Part shown: in pieces, positions 42,668 through 54,047 of the stretch
Layout: each line of letters opens with the position of its first letter
Position numbering within the stretch: position 1 is the stretch's first letter
Assembly: GCA_958295665.1 (NCBI GenBank)
Contig: OY282558.1
Location: 307,554,092 to 307,618,091, forward strand
DNA: 64,000 nt
From: Tipula vernalis
Lineage: Eukaryota; Arthropoda; Insecta; Diptera; Tipulidae
Direction of reading: 5' to 3'
Position numbers and translations under genes: made by a program
Notes under the pieces: model-generated
What the model was told of the DNA's origin: nothing
What the model saw: the letters and a program-made list of their open reading frames with translations, nothing else
Databases searched by the model: none

Positions 42668-43687
42668 AACCTCTTCCTCCTGAATTTAAATACAACACAT
42701 CCTCTCCTTTAAGGAAATTTTCAATTTTCTTATTTTCATGTCCCGAATTCATCCTACCTTCTTTCTTAATACAAAATCTCACTTTCTTTTCCTTTATATT
42801 TTCCATATCTTTGTCTACTACTAAACTTTTCTCATTTTTTAATAAATCCAATGTTGTTCTGGGTTTATATTTGAATACCTTCTTAGATGGAATAAAACCA
42901 GCCTCCGTGCACGGTAAGTTATTATAATTTTTAAGAAACGCTTCTACCGACTTTCTCAAATCAAATGTAATATTATTCCTTTCACTATCCAACACGAACT
43001 TCTTAAGAACTGTCTTCATCGTCTGTACTGCCCTTTCTATCTGTCCATTACTACAAGGATGGTACGGTGGACTATGTATCAATTCTATCCCTTTACTTTC
43101 ACAATACATTCTAAATCGCTCACTTTCAAAAGGGGGACCATTATCAGCTACCAATTTATTTGGAAACCCAAAAATTCTAAATTTTTTTTGCTAATTTCTC
43201 AATAACTTTCATTGCACTTGTACCATTCATTTCAATCACCTCTAACCATCTACTATATGCATCAATATAAATCAAAAATTCTCTACGCTCAAAATAAAAA
43301 AAATCTATATGAACTCTGTTAAACGGATGTTTCTTTTGACCAACTACAATAAACTTTACTAGATTTATTATTTGTCGTCACCTGACACGATTCGCAACAT
43401 TTAACATAACTCTCTATATCGCCATCTATTCCTTCCCAGAACACTGTACTCCTAGCTACTACCTTCATTCTCACAACACCTGAATGATTAGCATGCAACA
43501 ACTTAAGTACACCCTTTTTGAGAGATTCTGGAATAACCAACCTAGTTCCATACCATATACAATTCTTTTCTACCGATAAGCCGTCATTTTTTAAATAAAA
43601 CCTTTTAAACTGCCTTGGAATATCACTCTCTTTCCAACCATTTAATATATAATATTTTAATCTCCTTAAATACGGATCATTTTCCAT
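42668..43687 (-). pseudogene. Gypsy integrase, interrupted by copia
   Basis: Minus strand. 43319-43687 has the zinc domain (LLHANHSGVVRMK, then CCESCQVTT). After frameshifts near 43340 and 43190 (A run) the core follows: RVHIDFFYFERREFLIYIDA with the first Asp, LVADNGPPFESERF with the second, and CSNGQIERAVQTMK with the Glu, all intact. The C-terminal linker ends at 42668, where ATCAT and copia interrupt; the last part is at 37240-37580. Confidence 0.85.
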
Positions 43688-44210
43688 CTCTTCACCTTAT
43701 CCAAATCCAATGGCATCTCACCGTCCACATTTTTAACCAAACCTCCTTCCAATTCTATTAAATCTTTTTCCGTCATTCTATCTTGTATAGGAAGTCTTCT
43801 AAGACAGTCAGCATTCCCATTATCTACTCCTTTCCTATACACCAACTTATATTCAAAAATAGCTAACCTATTTATATACCTCTGCAATCTAGACGCTATA
43901 ACTGATGATTGACATTTCCCTTGATTTAATATCAATTCTAACGGCTTATGATCGCTAAAAATTGTTACAAAATGACCGTAAACATATTTATAAAATTTTT
44001 CCATAGCGTAAATTACCGCCAACGCCTCTCTATGTAAAATAGGATAATTTTTTTCTGCCAATGACAACGTTCTTGATAAAAAAATACCGGTTTTTCCTCT
44101 TTATCTATAATATGACACATAATTCCGCTTATACCCGCATCGCTTGCGTCACACACTACCACTATTTCCTTTTTTGGATCATAGAATTCCAGAATAGGAC
44201 TGTGTACCAT
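43666..44210 (-). pseudogene. Gypsy RNase H
   Basis: Minus strand in two frames. 44013-44210 carries EIVVVCDASDAGISGIMCHI (first Asp) and 43666-44067 continues SLAEKNYPILHREALAVIYA with the Glu and TIFSDHKPLELIL with the third acid. ADCLRRLPI (usually ADALSRLP) closes the domain. The frameshift near 44060 and another at 43680 separate it from RT and integrase. Confidence 0.85.
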
Positions 44211-45742
44211 ATCTCGTTTACACTTATTGAATACTTTCTTAATAACTTATAAAACTCACTACTTCTTTCATTTAACTTCGGAAGGAACTTCGAATAATAA
44301 TTCAATAATCCAATCAATGATTTCAATTCCGTCACATTATTTGGCCTTGGTGCATTCACAATCGCTCTAACTTTCTCTTCACACGGACCAACTCCTAACC
44401 TTGAAACTTCATGTCCCAAATATGTTAGCTTATCTACAAAAAATTTACATTTCCCAAAATTTACTTTTACATTAAAGTCCTCCAATCTTTTTAACACTGA
44501 TACCAACTTATCATACAATTCCTCTAACGAACTGGCTCCTAACAATATATCGTCTATATAACAAAAGGTTTTTGGTATATCCTTCAAAATTTGATCCATT
44601 ATAGACTGGAATATGCATGCCGCCGGCTTAAGTCCATAAGGCATTCTTATATACGAAAACAACCCTTTATGAGTATTAATTGTCAAAAACGCCCTGGATT
44701 CCTTATCAAGCTTTAGCTGCATATACGCCCCTGTTAAATCTAACAAAACAAACCATTTGCAACCTGCCAGACCAGCTAATATTTCATCAATCACTGGTAA
44801 TGGGTAATACTGCGTTTTCACCAATTTATTCACAGTAACCGAACAATCTACACAAATTCGAATTTTTCCATTTTGTTTTGGCACTACCACTATAGGTGAA
44901 GCCCAATCTGAAACTGCCACTGGTTCAATTATATCCTCCTCGACCATTTTCTCTAATTCTCCTTCAACCTTTTCTCGCATACTAAATGGAAGCGAATAAC
45001 ATTTCCGAAAAATTGGTTTAGCATCCTCCATTAGTGGCACACTAACCTCAAATTGCTTAATAGGAATTTTTAAATTTCCATCAAATATATTTCCAAATTT
45101 CTTTCTTATTTCTTCCAGAGACTTATTCCTAAAATCACTATTATCCGACACCTTTTCAATTCTAAACCATTCCCGCCAACCCGGGAATAATATATCTAAC
45201 CAACTCCTCCCCAACAATGGAAACATCTTTTTTTTTTTCGTATCTAGTACTACCAACTCCACTTTTAAATACTGATCCTCTTCTTTTAATTTGACTTTTA
45301 CTTTTAACTTGCCAATTACTTTGATTTGTTCTCCTGTCAATACTGATAGTGGTATATCATTAACCTCCAATTTAACATGTGCGAAATCCTTTTTATACTG
45401 CTCCCATGCACATAGACTTACACAAGCTCCAGTATCTATCTCCATTCTAGTAACTTTATCTTCTACAACAACATCTATAAATTCTACATTTGAAAACAGT
45501 AGATCTGCCTTACCGATATTACCTACATTCAGTTCCGTACTATTCCGATCAACTAACTCCATTCCATCCGTTACACCATTGAATTCATTGGACTTATTTA
45601 TTTGTAATTCCCTACAACTACCAACGTTACTATTGCCTAATTTGCTAACTATTTTGACATCCTCAAACGATTCGCATCTACCAATATTACTTATTTTACT
45701 ATTTTGCATAATTTCATTGAGTGATAAATTTCCAAAATCCAA
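44211..45742 (-). CDS. Gypsy protease and reverse transcriptase
   Basis: Open for 526 codons including the overlap to 44162. Protease: TRMEIDTGACVSLCAW near residue 100, and FPLLGRSWLDILFPGW. RT: SLPFSMREKVEGELEKMVEE, IVVVPKQNGKIRICVDCS, YPLPVIDEILAGLAGCKWFV, FQSIMDQILKDIPKTFCYID then DILLG (catalytic YIDD), and YLGHEVSRLGVGP. Domain order and spacing are normal for Ty3/gypsy. The frame ends at 44162 by frameshift before RNase H. The start codon at 45742 is probably not native; Pol likely arises by frameshift from Gag. Confidence 0.9.
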
Positions 45743-45912
45743 TTGCTCAATACAATATCCATATTACTCAATAAACCCTGTTTACTTCTCTCCCAATTTT
45801 CCTTATTACCCAAAAAATTTTCATTGTCGCCATTATATTTTGAAAATTTATCCCCATAATTATTTACATATCTATCCTTATAACTATAATTATTATTATT
45901 ATTATACCTTTC

Positions 45913-46734
45913 CTAATGTGTCCGAAATCCTGACGATGTCGTTGTCCTCAACCTGCATTCCCTCGCAAAATGTCCATACTTTCCACAGTTAAAACACCGT
46001 AGATTCTTTATGTCTCTATTTTGTAGCCTTGTATCGCCATAATTCCTGCCTTGCGAACTGCTTCTCATCCGTCTATCATCCCATGCATTATTTGTTTTAA
46101 TTTTATCTTGATTTGCCAAATTTGATTTTGATTTGCCTTCATTTAAACTAATATGTTGGTTGTGTACTTTATTTACATCCACCTCTTTCAACACTGATGC
46201 TCCGAAATTTAAATCAACATCTTTTTGAATAACCTCAGCCGCCACTGCTCTTTGCAACATCTCATTGAAGTTTTTTTTTTCATCCAACGCCATCAAATCG
46301 GCCCTCAGGTTCCTATTATAAACACCTGATATAAACTGATTACGAAGAGCCTTATCTTTATAATCTCCAAATTGGCACGACTCCGCCAAAGCCATCAATT
46401 CAATAGCAAAATCATGTATCCCTTCTCCTCTTGCTTGTACTCGTCTGTTGAATTTAACAGCGTTAATACAACTCGTAAATTTCGGCGCGAATAAATCTTT
46501 ACATTTTTCAATAATTTCATCGTATGTATACTCCTTCGGTTTTTTTGCTTTGCACGCCTTGCTTAATTTATGACTCGCCTCCGGTCCAATTAGATTACTC
46601 AACAGCATTATCTTATACTTTTCTTCGATTGCCTCGTTCAACTCCATATAATTCTCCAGCCGCTCCAAATACACATTAAAATTTTCTCCTGTTACATATG
46701 CCTCCATATAACCCACGAATTGTTTCCCTGCCAT
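45913..46734 (-). CDS. Gypsy Gag with one CCHC knuckle
   Basis: 273 codons from ATG at 46734, MAGKQFVGYMEAYVTGENFN. Gag core (residues 1-170) includes ANHKLSK-like and YDEIIEKCKDLFAPK; a basic linker follows and a single knuckle CFNCGKYGHFAREC near 255. Ends TAG-type stop at 45913 right after the knuckle, a normal position for a Gag-Pol frameshift in this group. The frame is intact and starts 98 bp from the primer site, so the start is well supported. Confidence 0.9.
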   Translation of the reverse strand: MAGKQFVGYMEAYVTGENFNVYLERLENYMELNEAIEEKYKIMLLSNLIGPEASHKLSKACKAKKPKEYTYDEIIEKCKDLFAPKFTSCINAVKFNRRVQARGEGIHDFAIELMALAESCQFGDYKDKALRNQFISGVYNRNLRADLMALDEKKNFNEMLQRAVAAEVIQKDVDLNFGASVLKEVDVNKVHNQHISLNEGKSKSNLANQDKIKTNNAWDDRRMRSSSQGRNYGDTRLQNRDIKNLRCFNCGKYGHFARECRLRTTTSSGFRTH

Positions 46735-46831
46735 TTTCGTACTTTTTCTAACCGCACTTATTTTTTTTTTTCCACGTGTATAACCTACACTTTACTTATT
46801 ATTTTTTATTTTTTTTTTTTTTTATATATCC

Positions 46832-46849
46832 AATCTATCCTCGTCGCCA
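46832..46849 (-). promoter_or_regulatory. Gypsy primer-binding site
   Basis: Minus strand reads TGGCGACGAGGATAGATT two bases after LTR C. The first 11 bases also occur beside LTR D (36452-36462), implying the same tRNA primer for both families. Confidence 0.65.
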
Positions 46850-46851
46850 AT

Positions 46852-47112
46852 TATTATGTTTCTTCTTTATCAAACTTCCTTATAATTTATCGTAATTATA
46901 ATAATAAAAAAACCACGTTCTTATCTTTATTAATTATTTATCTTTATTCTTGTTTAATTCACACGTTACAAAACTTCTTCTCTGTTCGCCATCTTCTTAT
47001 CTTTTTTCGTCAAACTCACCAATCAACCATCATTCCCTAAAAACCCTTTAAACCCATTCTTGTCATCTAATAATTATGTACCCACTTAACAACTTTAAGT
47101 ACATACACAACA
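46852..47112 (-). repeat. Gypsy LTR C (5' LTR)
   Basis: 261 bp, same family as A and B. Its outer border is followed by the ATGCA duplication and the CACTA-like coding sequence. Confidence 0.9.
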
Positions 47113-47117
47113 ATGCA

Positions 47118-48700
47118 ATGATAGTAAGTCTTACAATGACTTGAGTACGTTGATGTCGCACTTTATGATAGAACATTCTTTGACTAATAAAAGTTCGTTT
47201 AAATGTATTCAACCTTTTTGTAATGGAAATTTCAACCTAAAAAGTTTTAAACGACATGTGAAAAACAAACATTTGGATTTAGAAGTAAAACAACCCAGTA
47301 TTCAACTATTGACAAACCTAATTCCTGATAGTTAAATTAAATATCAAATCCCGTTAGATATTAATGATAAACATTCAGATGCTTGTCCAACACCACCAAC
47401 AGATGATGAAACGTCAGATAATTTTGATTTTTTAAAAGATGAAACATCGAAATTGTTTAATATACATCTTTGTTTGGAGAACATTTTAAATTCGGCAGCT
47501 AAATTTGCATTGAGTCTTCATAATAATAATAATTTTTCGAGAAAATATGTATATGAAATAATAAAAGGAACGAAAAATTTAATTATTATACCATTGATCG
47601 AATCATTAAAATCATACGCCGATTGCATGTTACGGGATCAATTTACAATTTATCTTTTAAACATTGTTCAACAGACCACAAAATTCATAAATGGCTAAGG
47701 AAGACTGGATTTATTCAAGATGTTTCTCAATTCAAAATAAATGGTAAAATTGATAATGTATTTCGTAATGGGTACTTATGTTACGCCGAATCCAACGCTA
47801 CCGGCGTTCTTATGCCTCTTAAATTTCAAATTAAACAATTTTTTGAGACTAATTCATTACTTAATATGACGATAGAGAATCAAAATCAATTATATAATAG
47901 TGCACGTTTCACAAATTTTGTTCAGGGTGATTTGTGGAAGAAGAAAAAAGCAATGTATTTTTGTATATGGATGATTTGGAAATAAACAACCCACTGGGAT
48001 CTCACGCCACAAAACATTCTGTATGTAATATTTATTACTCATTTCCATCCCTTCCAATGAAGGAGTCTACACTGGAAAATGTATTTTTAGCGGGTGTTAT
48101 TAAAACTCAGGACATCAAAAAATTTCAGAACCATAATTGCTATGAAACCCTAGTAAATGAGCTAATTGATCTTGAAAAAAACGGAATTGATATCAGAGAT
48201 GAAAATAATATATTTCATCGAGTGCACTTTATTCTAGGGCTTATCTTAGGTGATAACTTAGGGTTAAACTCAGTTTTGGACTTCAAAAAATCATTTTCTA
48301 GTAATTCCTATTGTAGGTTTTGTAAATCAAATAAACAGAATTGTAATACGTATTATACAGAGGATCAAGTTGAAATGCGTAATATTGATAATTACAGTAA
48401 TGATTTGGAATTTGATGACTCTAAACTAACTGGAATTGTACAGTATTGTATATTTAATAATATTCCTTCATTTCATGTGGTAAATAATTTTGCTGTCGAT
48501 GTTATGCATGACTTATTCGAAGGAGTGTGTCATTACGATTTAAGTCAAATAATACTATATTTTATAGATAAAATGCATTATTTTAATTTCGAAACACTTA
48601 ATTTAAGAAAGCAAAATTTTAAGTACGGACCTATCGAAATTGGCAATATATCTGGAGAAATAAAAAAGTCACATCTTCCATTTGATTTCTATTGTAAAAT
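47118..48700 (+). pseudogene. CACTA/EnSpm-like (tnp2-type) transposase, frameshifted and 3'-truncated
   Basis: Continuation of 35458-35476. The N-terminus has two C2H2 fingers: the first completed by MSHFMIEHS, the second CIQPFCNGNFNLKSFKRHVK with its second His at KNKH. Then SAAKFALSLHNNNNFSRKYV, and after a frameshift near 47697 LCYAESNATGVLMPLKFQIK. After another near 47935 comes FLYMDDLEINNPLGSH (likely catalytic Asp), LGLILGDNLGLNSVLDF and FAVDVMHDLFEGVCHYDLSQ, which match the tnp2-type block seen in animal EnSpm/CACTA-like proteins. An in-frame TAA lies at 47332. Similarity stops near 48700, where a minus-strand gypsy gag begins. The family call rests on remembered motif patterns. Confidence 0.6.
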
Positions 48701-48997
48701 TTATATCTTTTGTATACATATAATATTACATTTAGGAAGAAAATATTTGTCTGATTCTTCTATTAGAATGTCGTAATTATCTTTATCTTTTTCCGATAAT
48801 TTTAACGTTTCGATTATTTCGATTGTCTCTTCACCCACTAGATTTATTAATATCGCGGCTTTCACTTCATTTTTATTTTCTACACATGCGGCATTTACGT
48901 AATTGGTGATTTGTCTTTTAAATCTAATCCAATTTAATTTAATATTACCTGAGCACATCATCGGAGCTGGTTTATTTAAATTTATCAACTGCGCCAT
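48701..48997 (-). pseudogene. N-terminus of another gypsy Gag
   Basis: ATG at 48997. About 90 codons: MAQLINLNKPAPMMCSGNIK, then LNWIRFKRQITNYVNAACVE and AAILINLVGEETIEIIETLK, the usual start of a Gag in one insect gypsy group. At about 48725 it switches into the CACTA-like sequence, so everything downstream is lost. Its leader and LTR must lie to the right, before 49192. Confidence 0.75.
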
Positions 48998-49192
48998 GTT
49001 TTATTGTTTTCCACTTTATTTTATATATATTAAACAATAATTTATATTTTATTTAATTCTTTATTTTATTAATTATTAATATTTTAACGTGCACACATGT
49101 GTCAACTTTGCCGTCTTTCTTTCTCTTCCCCTCTCACCCTATATACCTTACTTAATTCAAAGACCACTCCTTTAGTTACAGTGGCGTGTACA
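48998..49192. other. Leader region of the Gag fragment
   Basis: Pyrimidine-rich on plus (TTTCTTTCTCTTCCCCTCTC at 49117). Short; an LTR border could not be placed. Confidence 0.3.
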
Positions 49193-50660
49193 TTATATGC
49201 TTACATGCTTAATTTGTTTTGACACTAACTTCATTTTAATACAACACTCTGAATGACTATCCTCAACTATCCTAGCGTTTTTTAATTCGTTGACCATTTC
49301 CACCAACTTTCTTTCACTATAGCTTATTCTATATGGTCTATAAAATATGACTTTGTCTGAATTTTTTAATTCGATATTCATTTTCACTTGATCTGTAAGA
49401 CCAACCTGATCCATTTTTCGGGCAACGAGATCTTTATACTCGTTTAATAAAACATGTAATTCAGTTTTGTCATTCTCGTCGGTTACTATTTCGTTTTGCA
49501 CGACACTTTCGATATTTTCACTAAAATTACAAATATCACTTTTCAAATACGTATTTTCCTCACATACCTCTGCTCTTGTCAAGAGTTCTCCTTCATCCCA
49601 ATGATTTTCACTTCCAGTAAAATTAACAACTGGTATCACCGCTGTGTTATCATCATTAGTGGTAACAATGCAATTTGGTATGATTATTCCGTTCCCTCTA
49701 ATTTTCGAATCGATGTGCAAAGTCTCGCTTTTCAAACTGGTTGATACGTGCACATGCCTTACGTATCCATCCGGTACCACACACAACTTTGATATCTTAA
49801 GATCGGTTTTATTTTGCTTTCCTACTTCCACATCACCTAATTGTTGATTTTCAGCGCTCTGAATATACAGCCCATTTGAATTGACATTGATGCTAATATG
49901 TGGCTGCTCCGTGAATGAATGCCCAACTAATAGTGGAACAGTCTGATGTTCCGGATTAACTGTGTAAACTCGTGTTCTGGCATTGACTCCATCAATGCCT
50001 ATATTTAATGTAGTGATACCTACGGGTTGAACGCATCCGCCTCCATAGTCCGTAAGTTTGTTTAAATTCGAATCTTCGTAATAGTTAATATTGCACTTTT
50101 CAGCTACATCTCTCCGCAAAATGGTGCAACTGCTTCCTAAGTATATATAACATTCGATCTTGTTTCCCAAAACTACCGCAGATTTAAAATATTTTTGATG
50201 TGTATCACCATGAACGTGCATTACGTTTGCTTTATTTTTATCGGGACAAGCTCTCATAAAATGTCCTTCTTTGAAACAATTAAATCATTTAATTTTTGTT
50301 GGACCAGATACACCTGGTCGTAAATCTTGAGGACTGTTATTTTGATTATTTTGACGCAAAGAGCTGGGTTGCTTAAAATTATGCGTGCCCCTATAGTTTC
50401 CCCCGTTTCGTCTACTTGGTTCATTCGGATTGTTAAATGTTTTATTCGCAAAAGTCGTGTTTCGGTTATTTGCATGAGGTCTGTCACTACTCGATACCCC
50501 ACTACCACCATTTGCACTACCGTCAAATGTATAACTCGCCTCCTTTAGATCTAGTAGCAATTGTGCAGGATTTTGATATTTTCGTAGAGGCCCCAAAAAT
50601 TTCTGAATCGGTGATCTGGTGTCCCTTCTACGAGTCGCTCTATAATTTCACTGTAAACCA
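49193..50660 (-). pseudogene. Gypsy Gag C-terminus, protease, start of RT
   Basis: Minus strand. Gag C-terminal region: SEIIERLVEGTPDHRF (about 50650), then after a frameshift LRKYQNPAQLLLDLKEASYT and an Asn-rich linker. The knuckle reads FNCFKEGHFMRAC with TGA at 50282-50284 exactly where its first Cys should be. The protease region has CYIYLGSSCTILRRDV, where the catalytic Asp is replaced by Tyr (YLGSS), then VPLLVGHSFTEQP. The RT start (MNIELKNSDKVIFYRPYRIS) breaks off at 49193. Inactive. Its upstream part is at 52529-52852 beyond two insertions. Confidence 0.75.
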
Positions 50661-50700
50661 TGTTTCCCTGTTACACAGCGCAAGCTTTTTGTAATAATAT

Positions 50701-51198
50701 TGTGACGGTGACACCTAGTGTGTAATAGAATAAGTAAAACTAATAGCTCAATGTTTTACTGTACTAAATGGAATTTTCCATGATAAAAATTGTAACGTAA
50801 TGTTTCTACGCTATTCCAACTGGAAAAGTCGTGAACTTTCGAGAAGCTTGGTTTGTGTATATAAAAAGGCGAACAAGATCGAATTGGATTAGTTAGTATT
50901 TGGAACGCGATAGAGTAAACTCGTAAGATTATAAGTAATAATTGGTAAGCGATAGTATAAAGATTAAAAAGGAATTAAAAAGTGATTTAAAAAGTGTTTT
51001 TGTGCGAAATAAAAAGTAAAAGTGACCAGTAAAATTTGAGAATAATTTATATAAAGTGATTTTGTGAATTTTGATTGATAAACTGTGTTGTAATAAATTT
51101 TGTGAAATAAATAAATTCGTTGGAGATAAATTAAATTGATTTTGTATTATTCACAATCCAGTGATACGAACCTTGAGTGACAAGGCAAAAACGTAACA
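50701..51198 (+). mobile_element. Solo LTR, 498 bp, TSD ATAT
   Basis: Starts TGTGACGGTGACACC, ends AAAACGTAACA, and is flanked by ATAT (50697-50700 and 51199-51202). It has a TATATAAAAAGG promoter-like box at about 50870 and AATAAA near 51105. No internal region: a product of LTR-LTR recombination. It interrupts the minus-strand gypsy gag. Confidence 0.85.
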
Positions 51199-51266
51199 AT
51201 ATATTGAGATATCCATACCATGTGTCCTTTTATAACTCTCTGCTTTCTGTCGACGATAGTTATCAC

Positions 51267-52520
51267 TAGGGCAACCAAAAATATGCACTAAAAAACCGGT
51301 TTTAAGCGCTTAAAATATGCCTTAAAAATATGATTTTATGCACTTAAAATATGCCCTATAAAAATAGAATTATATGTTTCAAATCTCCGCCTTGAGAATT
51401 ATTTTCCTTCCGTGGTTTTTTTTCGATTACGTTGTGCAGCAAGCAACAGTCCACAAGTCTCTAGTTTAGAAATGATGGATTCGAGAAATCCGAAGTTAGC
51501 TGAAATATAGATCAAATCAGATCTAATTTGCTGTCACATAACTACTCCTTCGAAATCCTAATTGAGGCAGCTTCGTCGTTGTCCAGCGCATCAAAGATTC
51601 GAACCATATTTTCAAAATCACTGGCATAATAATTGACCGCTGCCAGCCAAGTTCCCCATCGGGTGGTAACCGGTTGCGGGGGCAGTGTACGCCCAGGCGC
51701 CATTTCTTTAAAAGTCTCTATTCTAGACGGGGCTTTTAAAAATACTTTTTTACCGTTAGAGATTATATCGTGTGCTCACACACACGATGAAGTCCATGGG
51801 CAAGGCAAGTTAAATGAGTTATTTTAGGGTAAAATATTTGTATTGCCTGAGCCGCTTTTACCATGTATGGTGCAGCATCTGAAATGAACAACAAAATGGA
51901 ATCTTTAGGGAAAGTATCACCTAACTTTTTCACCGATTCATCCAAAAGCCGCGCAATGGTTGAATGATTCGCCCTCTCTAAGTGCGCAGTATTCAACAAA
52001 AATTTTTGTTTGTCGATCATTTCGTTTGAATCTAAAATACCAATTATGACATTGGCCACATTTCTGCCGGTTGCTTCAGTGGTTTCATCGATTGATATCT
52101 ATAAAAATTGATTTTTAATATGGCTTTTATATATATATATAAACAAACCTATAAACAAACTTATTTAGTTAATGCATACATTTATTTACCGCAAAGCAAT
52201 GGCGCTGACATCGGTAAAAATTAAAATTTTAATCAATAAAATGGAATGCATTTTTATGCGAAATATTTATAATAAAATTGGCAAAATATGCTTAAATTAT
52301 GTAAAATATGCATAGGTATTTTAAAATATGCACTTAAATATGCACTAATATCCAAAATATGATAATATGTATATGCAGTTTTGGGTGAAATATGCAAAAA
52401 TATGCACTAACAAATAGGGCTTAAAAGGTTTCGTTTTTGGTGAAACGGATTCCTATCTTATTTTTTTCACAATATGTACACAGGAAAAAAACATGCTAAT
52501 GCATATTTTTGGTTGCCCTA
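51267..52520 (-). mobile_element. Short hAT element, 8-bp TSD
   Basis: TIRs TAGGGCAACCAAAAATATGC at 51267 and its complement ending 52520, flanked by GTTATCAC (51259-51266 and 52521-52528). 1,254 bp. TATGCA-type words are abundant near both ends, probable transposase-binding repeats. Carries only a middle fragment of a transposase. Inserted in a gypsy gag. Confidence 0.95.
51560..52105 (-). pseudogene. hAT transposase core fragment
   Basis: Minus strand. ISIDETTEATGRNVANVIIG (about 52100) supplies the first catalytic Asp, and LLFISDAAPYMVKAAQAI the second, followed by HLTCLAHGLHRVCE. After a frameshift near 51765 the sequence continues KKVFLKAPSRIETFKEMAPG and TRWGTWLAAVNYYAS, a well-known hAT block. 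The BED finger and the C-terminal dimerisation part are missing, so it is a deletion derivative. It is a different family from the hAT at 10144. Confidence 0.8.
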
Positions 52521-52528
52521 GTTATCAC

Positions 52529-52852
52529 GTTACTAACCGGAAAATTCTCGATCAAAATGTCTTTCCACTCCTTGCATGTATTTTCAACTTCTCCTAAGCA
52601 GTCTAACCATTCCTTTGCCACTCCAGTCAACTTCAATAAAGCATGATGGCGTATGCCATTTTCATCTACTCCGTACACTTTGCCATATTTTTCGATTTTC
52701 GTTATCCACTCATTAATTGTTAACATGTCGTAAACCGGATCGAATTTTAGTCAAATTTGCTTGAAATCAGAATATTTTTTCCATTCGGGCACATCTTTTC
52801 CACTAATCTCATCATTATTACTCGATGATGTTGGATTTATTTTCGGTGGCAT
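52529..52852 (-). pseudogene. Gypsy Gag N-terminal part
   Basis: ATG at 52852 (MPPKINPTSSSNNDEISGKD). A TGA near 52752 interrupts, then MLTINEWITKIEKYGKVYGV and RHHALLKLTGVAKEWLDCLG, a typical Gag core. At 52521 the hAT element interrupts. Reading on at 51258 and, past the solo LTR, at 50696 gives the rest of the same Gag, in mixed frames. Confidence 0.75.
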
Positions 52853-53054
52853 TTTTTTTAAATTTATTTCGGCAACAAACAACAACAAACAACTGGTATT
52901 TTATCACAAAGTTTATTTTACAAAAGCAAAGAATATGTGCACGTGTTGTTTGCACGTTTTCGGTGCATCCCCGATTTAACCAAAGAGCATGATAAAATAA
53001 TAGTAAAATTGAGGTTAACTTCATACGATACAACACAATTATTTCAGGATTAAC
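52853..53054. other. Leader of the gypsy Gag
   Basis: AAC-rich segment (52875-52900) then AT-rich sequence up to the TIR at 53055. No LTR border recognised. Confidence 0.3.
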
Positions 53055-53089
53055 GCTGTGTACCTTAATCGACTAAACTAACTAAACTA

Positions 53090-54047
53090 AAAAAAAATTG
53101 AAGCTTCTGCTATTGTTTCATAGGCGGCAACCGAAAAGACAATTTACGAGCTTACATTTCAATGACTTTTCATTTATACTGTAACAAGTGAACATCAAAA
53201 TCGAAAATAAAAAACAAAAAAAGATTTTACTTTTGAATGCTGTGTTATAAATCGGTTATTATTCGACATAATTCCTTGGAAAATTGTAGAATTTATTGTA
53301 TTTCATAGTTAAATAAATAATTACACAAACACACTACATATTTAATTTTAGTTATAAGACATTTAATTTATTTTATTTTATAAAAATTTATTTAAATTTA
53401 TTTAATGTTGCACATTTTATTAATCATTTTTCATCACCATTGTGTTATTTTAAACCCCGCGCGAGGTGGGCGACATGTCACCTTATTGACGATCGAGAGC
53501 AGACTGAAGTGAAAAGAAGATAATTTTATTTTGTTTTGTTGTCTCTTCATGTGGAAGAGACAGTCGTTCATTGGTTGAATGCGTGTGTTCCCAAATGGTA
53601 ATGTCAACGTTGAGCGGCGTGAAGACGTTGCATTAGGGGTTGGGTAGACTCAGACGCCAATGTATGTGAGTGATACTTGGTGGCGGAGCACGCATGAGTG
53701 AGCCGCTACAAATTATATGAAGAATAGAGGTTTCGTGGAAGCTGCAATTTGAAGCAAAACAATTTTGGGCAACATAACATAACCTCGTAAATATGTTGTG
53801 TTGTAAATTACTTTGGTTCGATATTTCCGTTTTTTTCTTGAATTATGTTTGCTTAAAATACGTTTATAATACATTAGAAGTGTTTTGGTAAATAAAAAAT
53901 GCGCCAATATCATGAATAAATTTTTACTTTTTACTTTTTTTTACAATTTTACGTTGGGTATTTTCCTTGTTTATTGGCGATTAAATTTAGTTTAGTGTAA
54001 ATTGAGGCACAGACAGAGACTTTTATACTAACGCCATCTATTTAAAT
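53090..54047. other. Interior of the TIR element
   Basis: AT-rich, with a less AT-rich core at 53450-53710 (CCCGCGCGAGGTGGGCGAC at 53457). No protein similarity. Confidence 0.4.

Larger units (their letters stand above)
35477..47112 (-). mobile_element. Nested Ty3/gypsy LTR complex inserted in the CACTA transposase
   Basis: Outer LTRs A (35477-35737) and C (46852-47112) are flanked by ATGCA (35472-35476 and 47113-47117), and excision restores an open frame, so the complex occupies a single target site. Inside lie a third LTR of the same family (B, 36779-37043), a fourth of a different type (D, 36464-36768), two copies of the pol C-terminus, one full gag-pol, and a copia element. Coding is on the minus strand. 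Confidence 0.85.

Noticed and set aside
45291..45992. 233-codon plus frame
   Set aside because: Antisense shadow of gypsy protease and the Gag-Pol junction.
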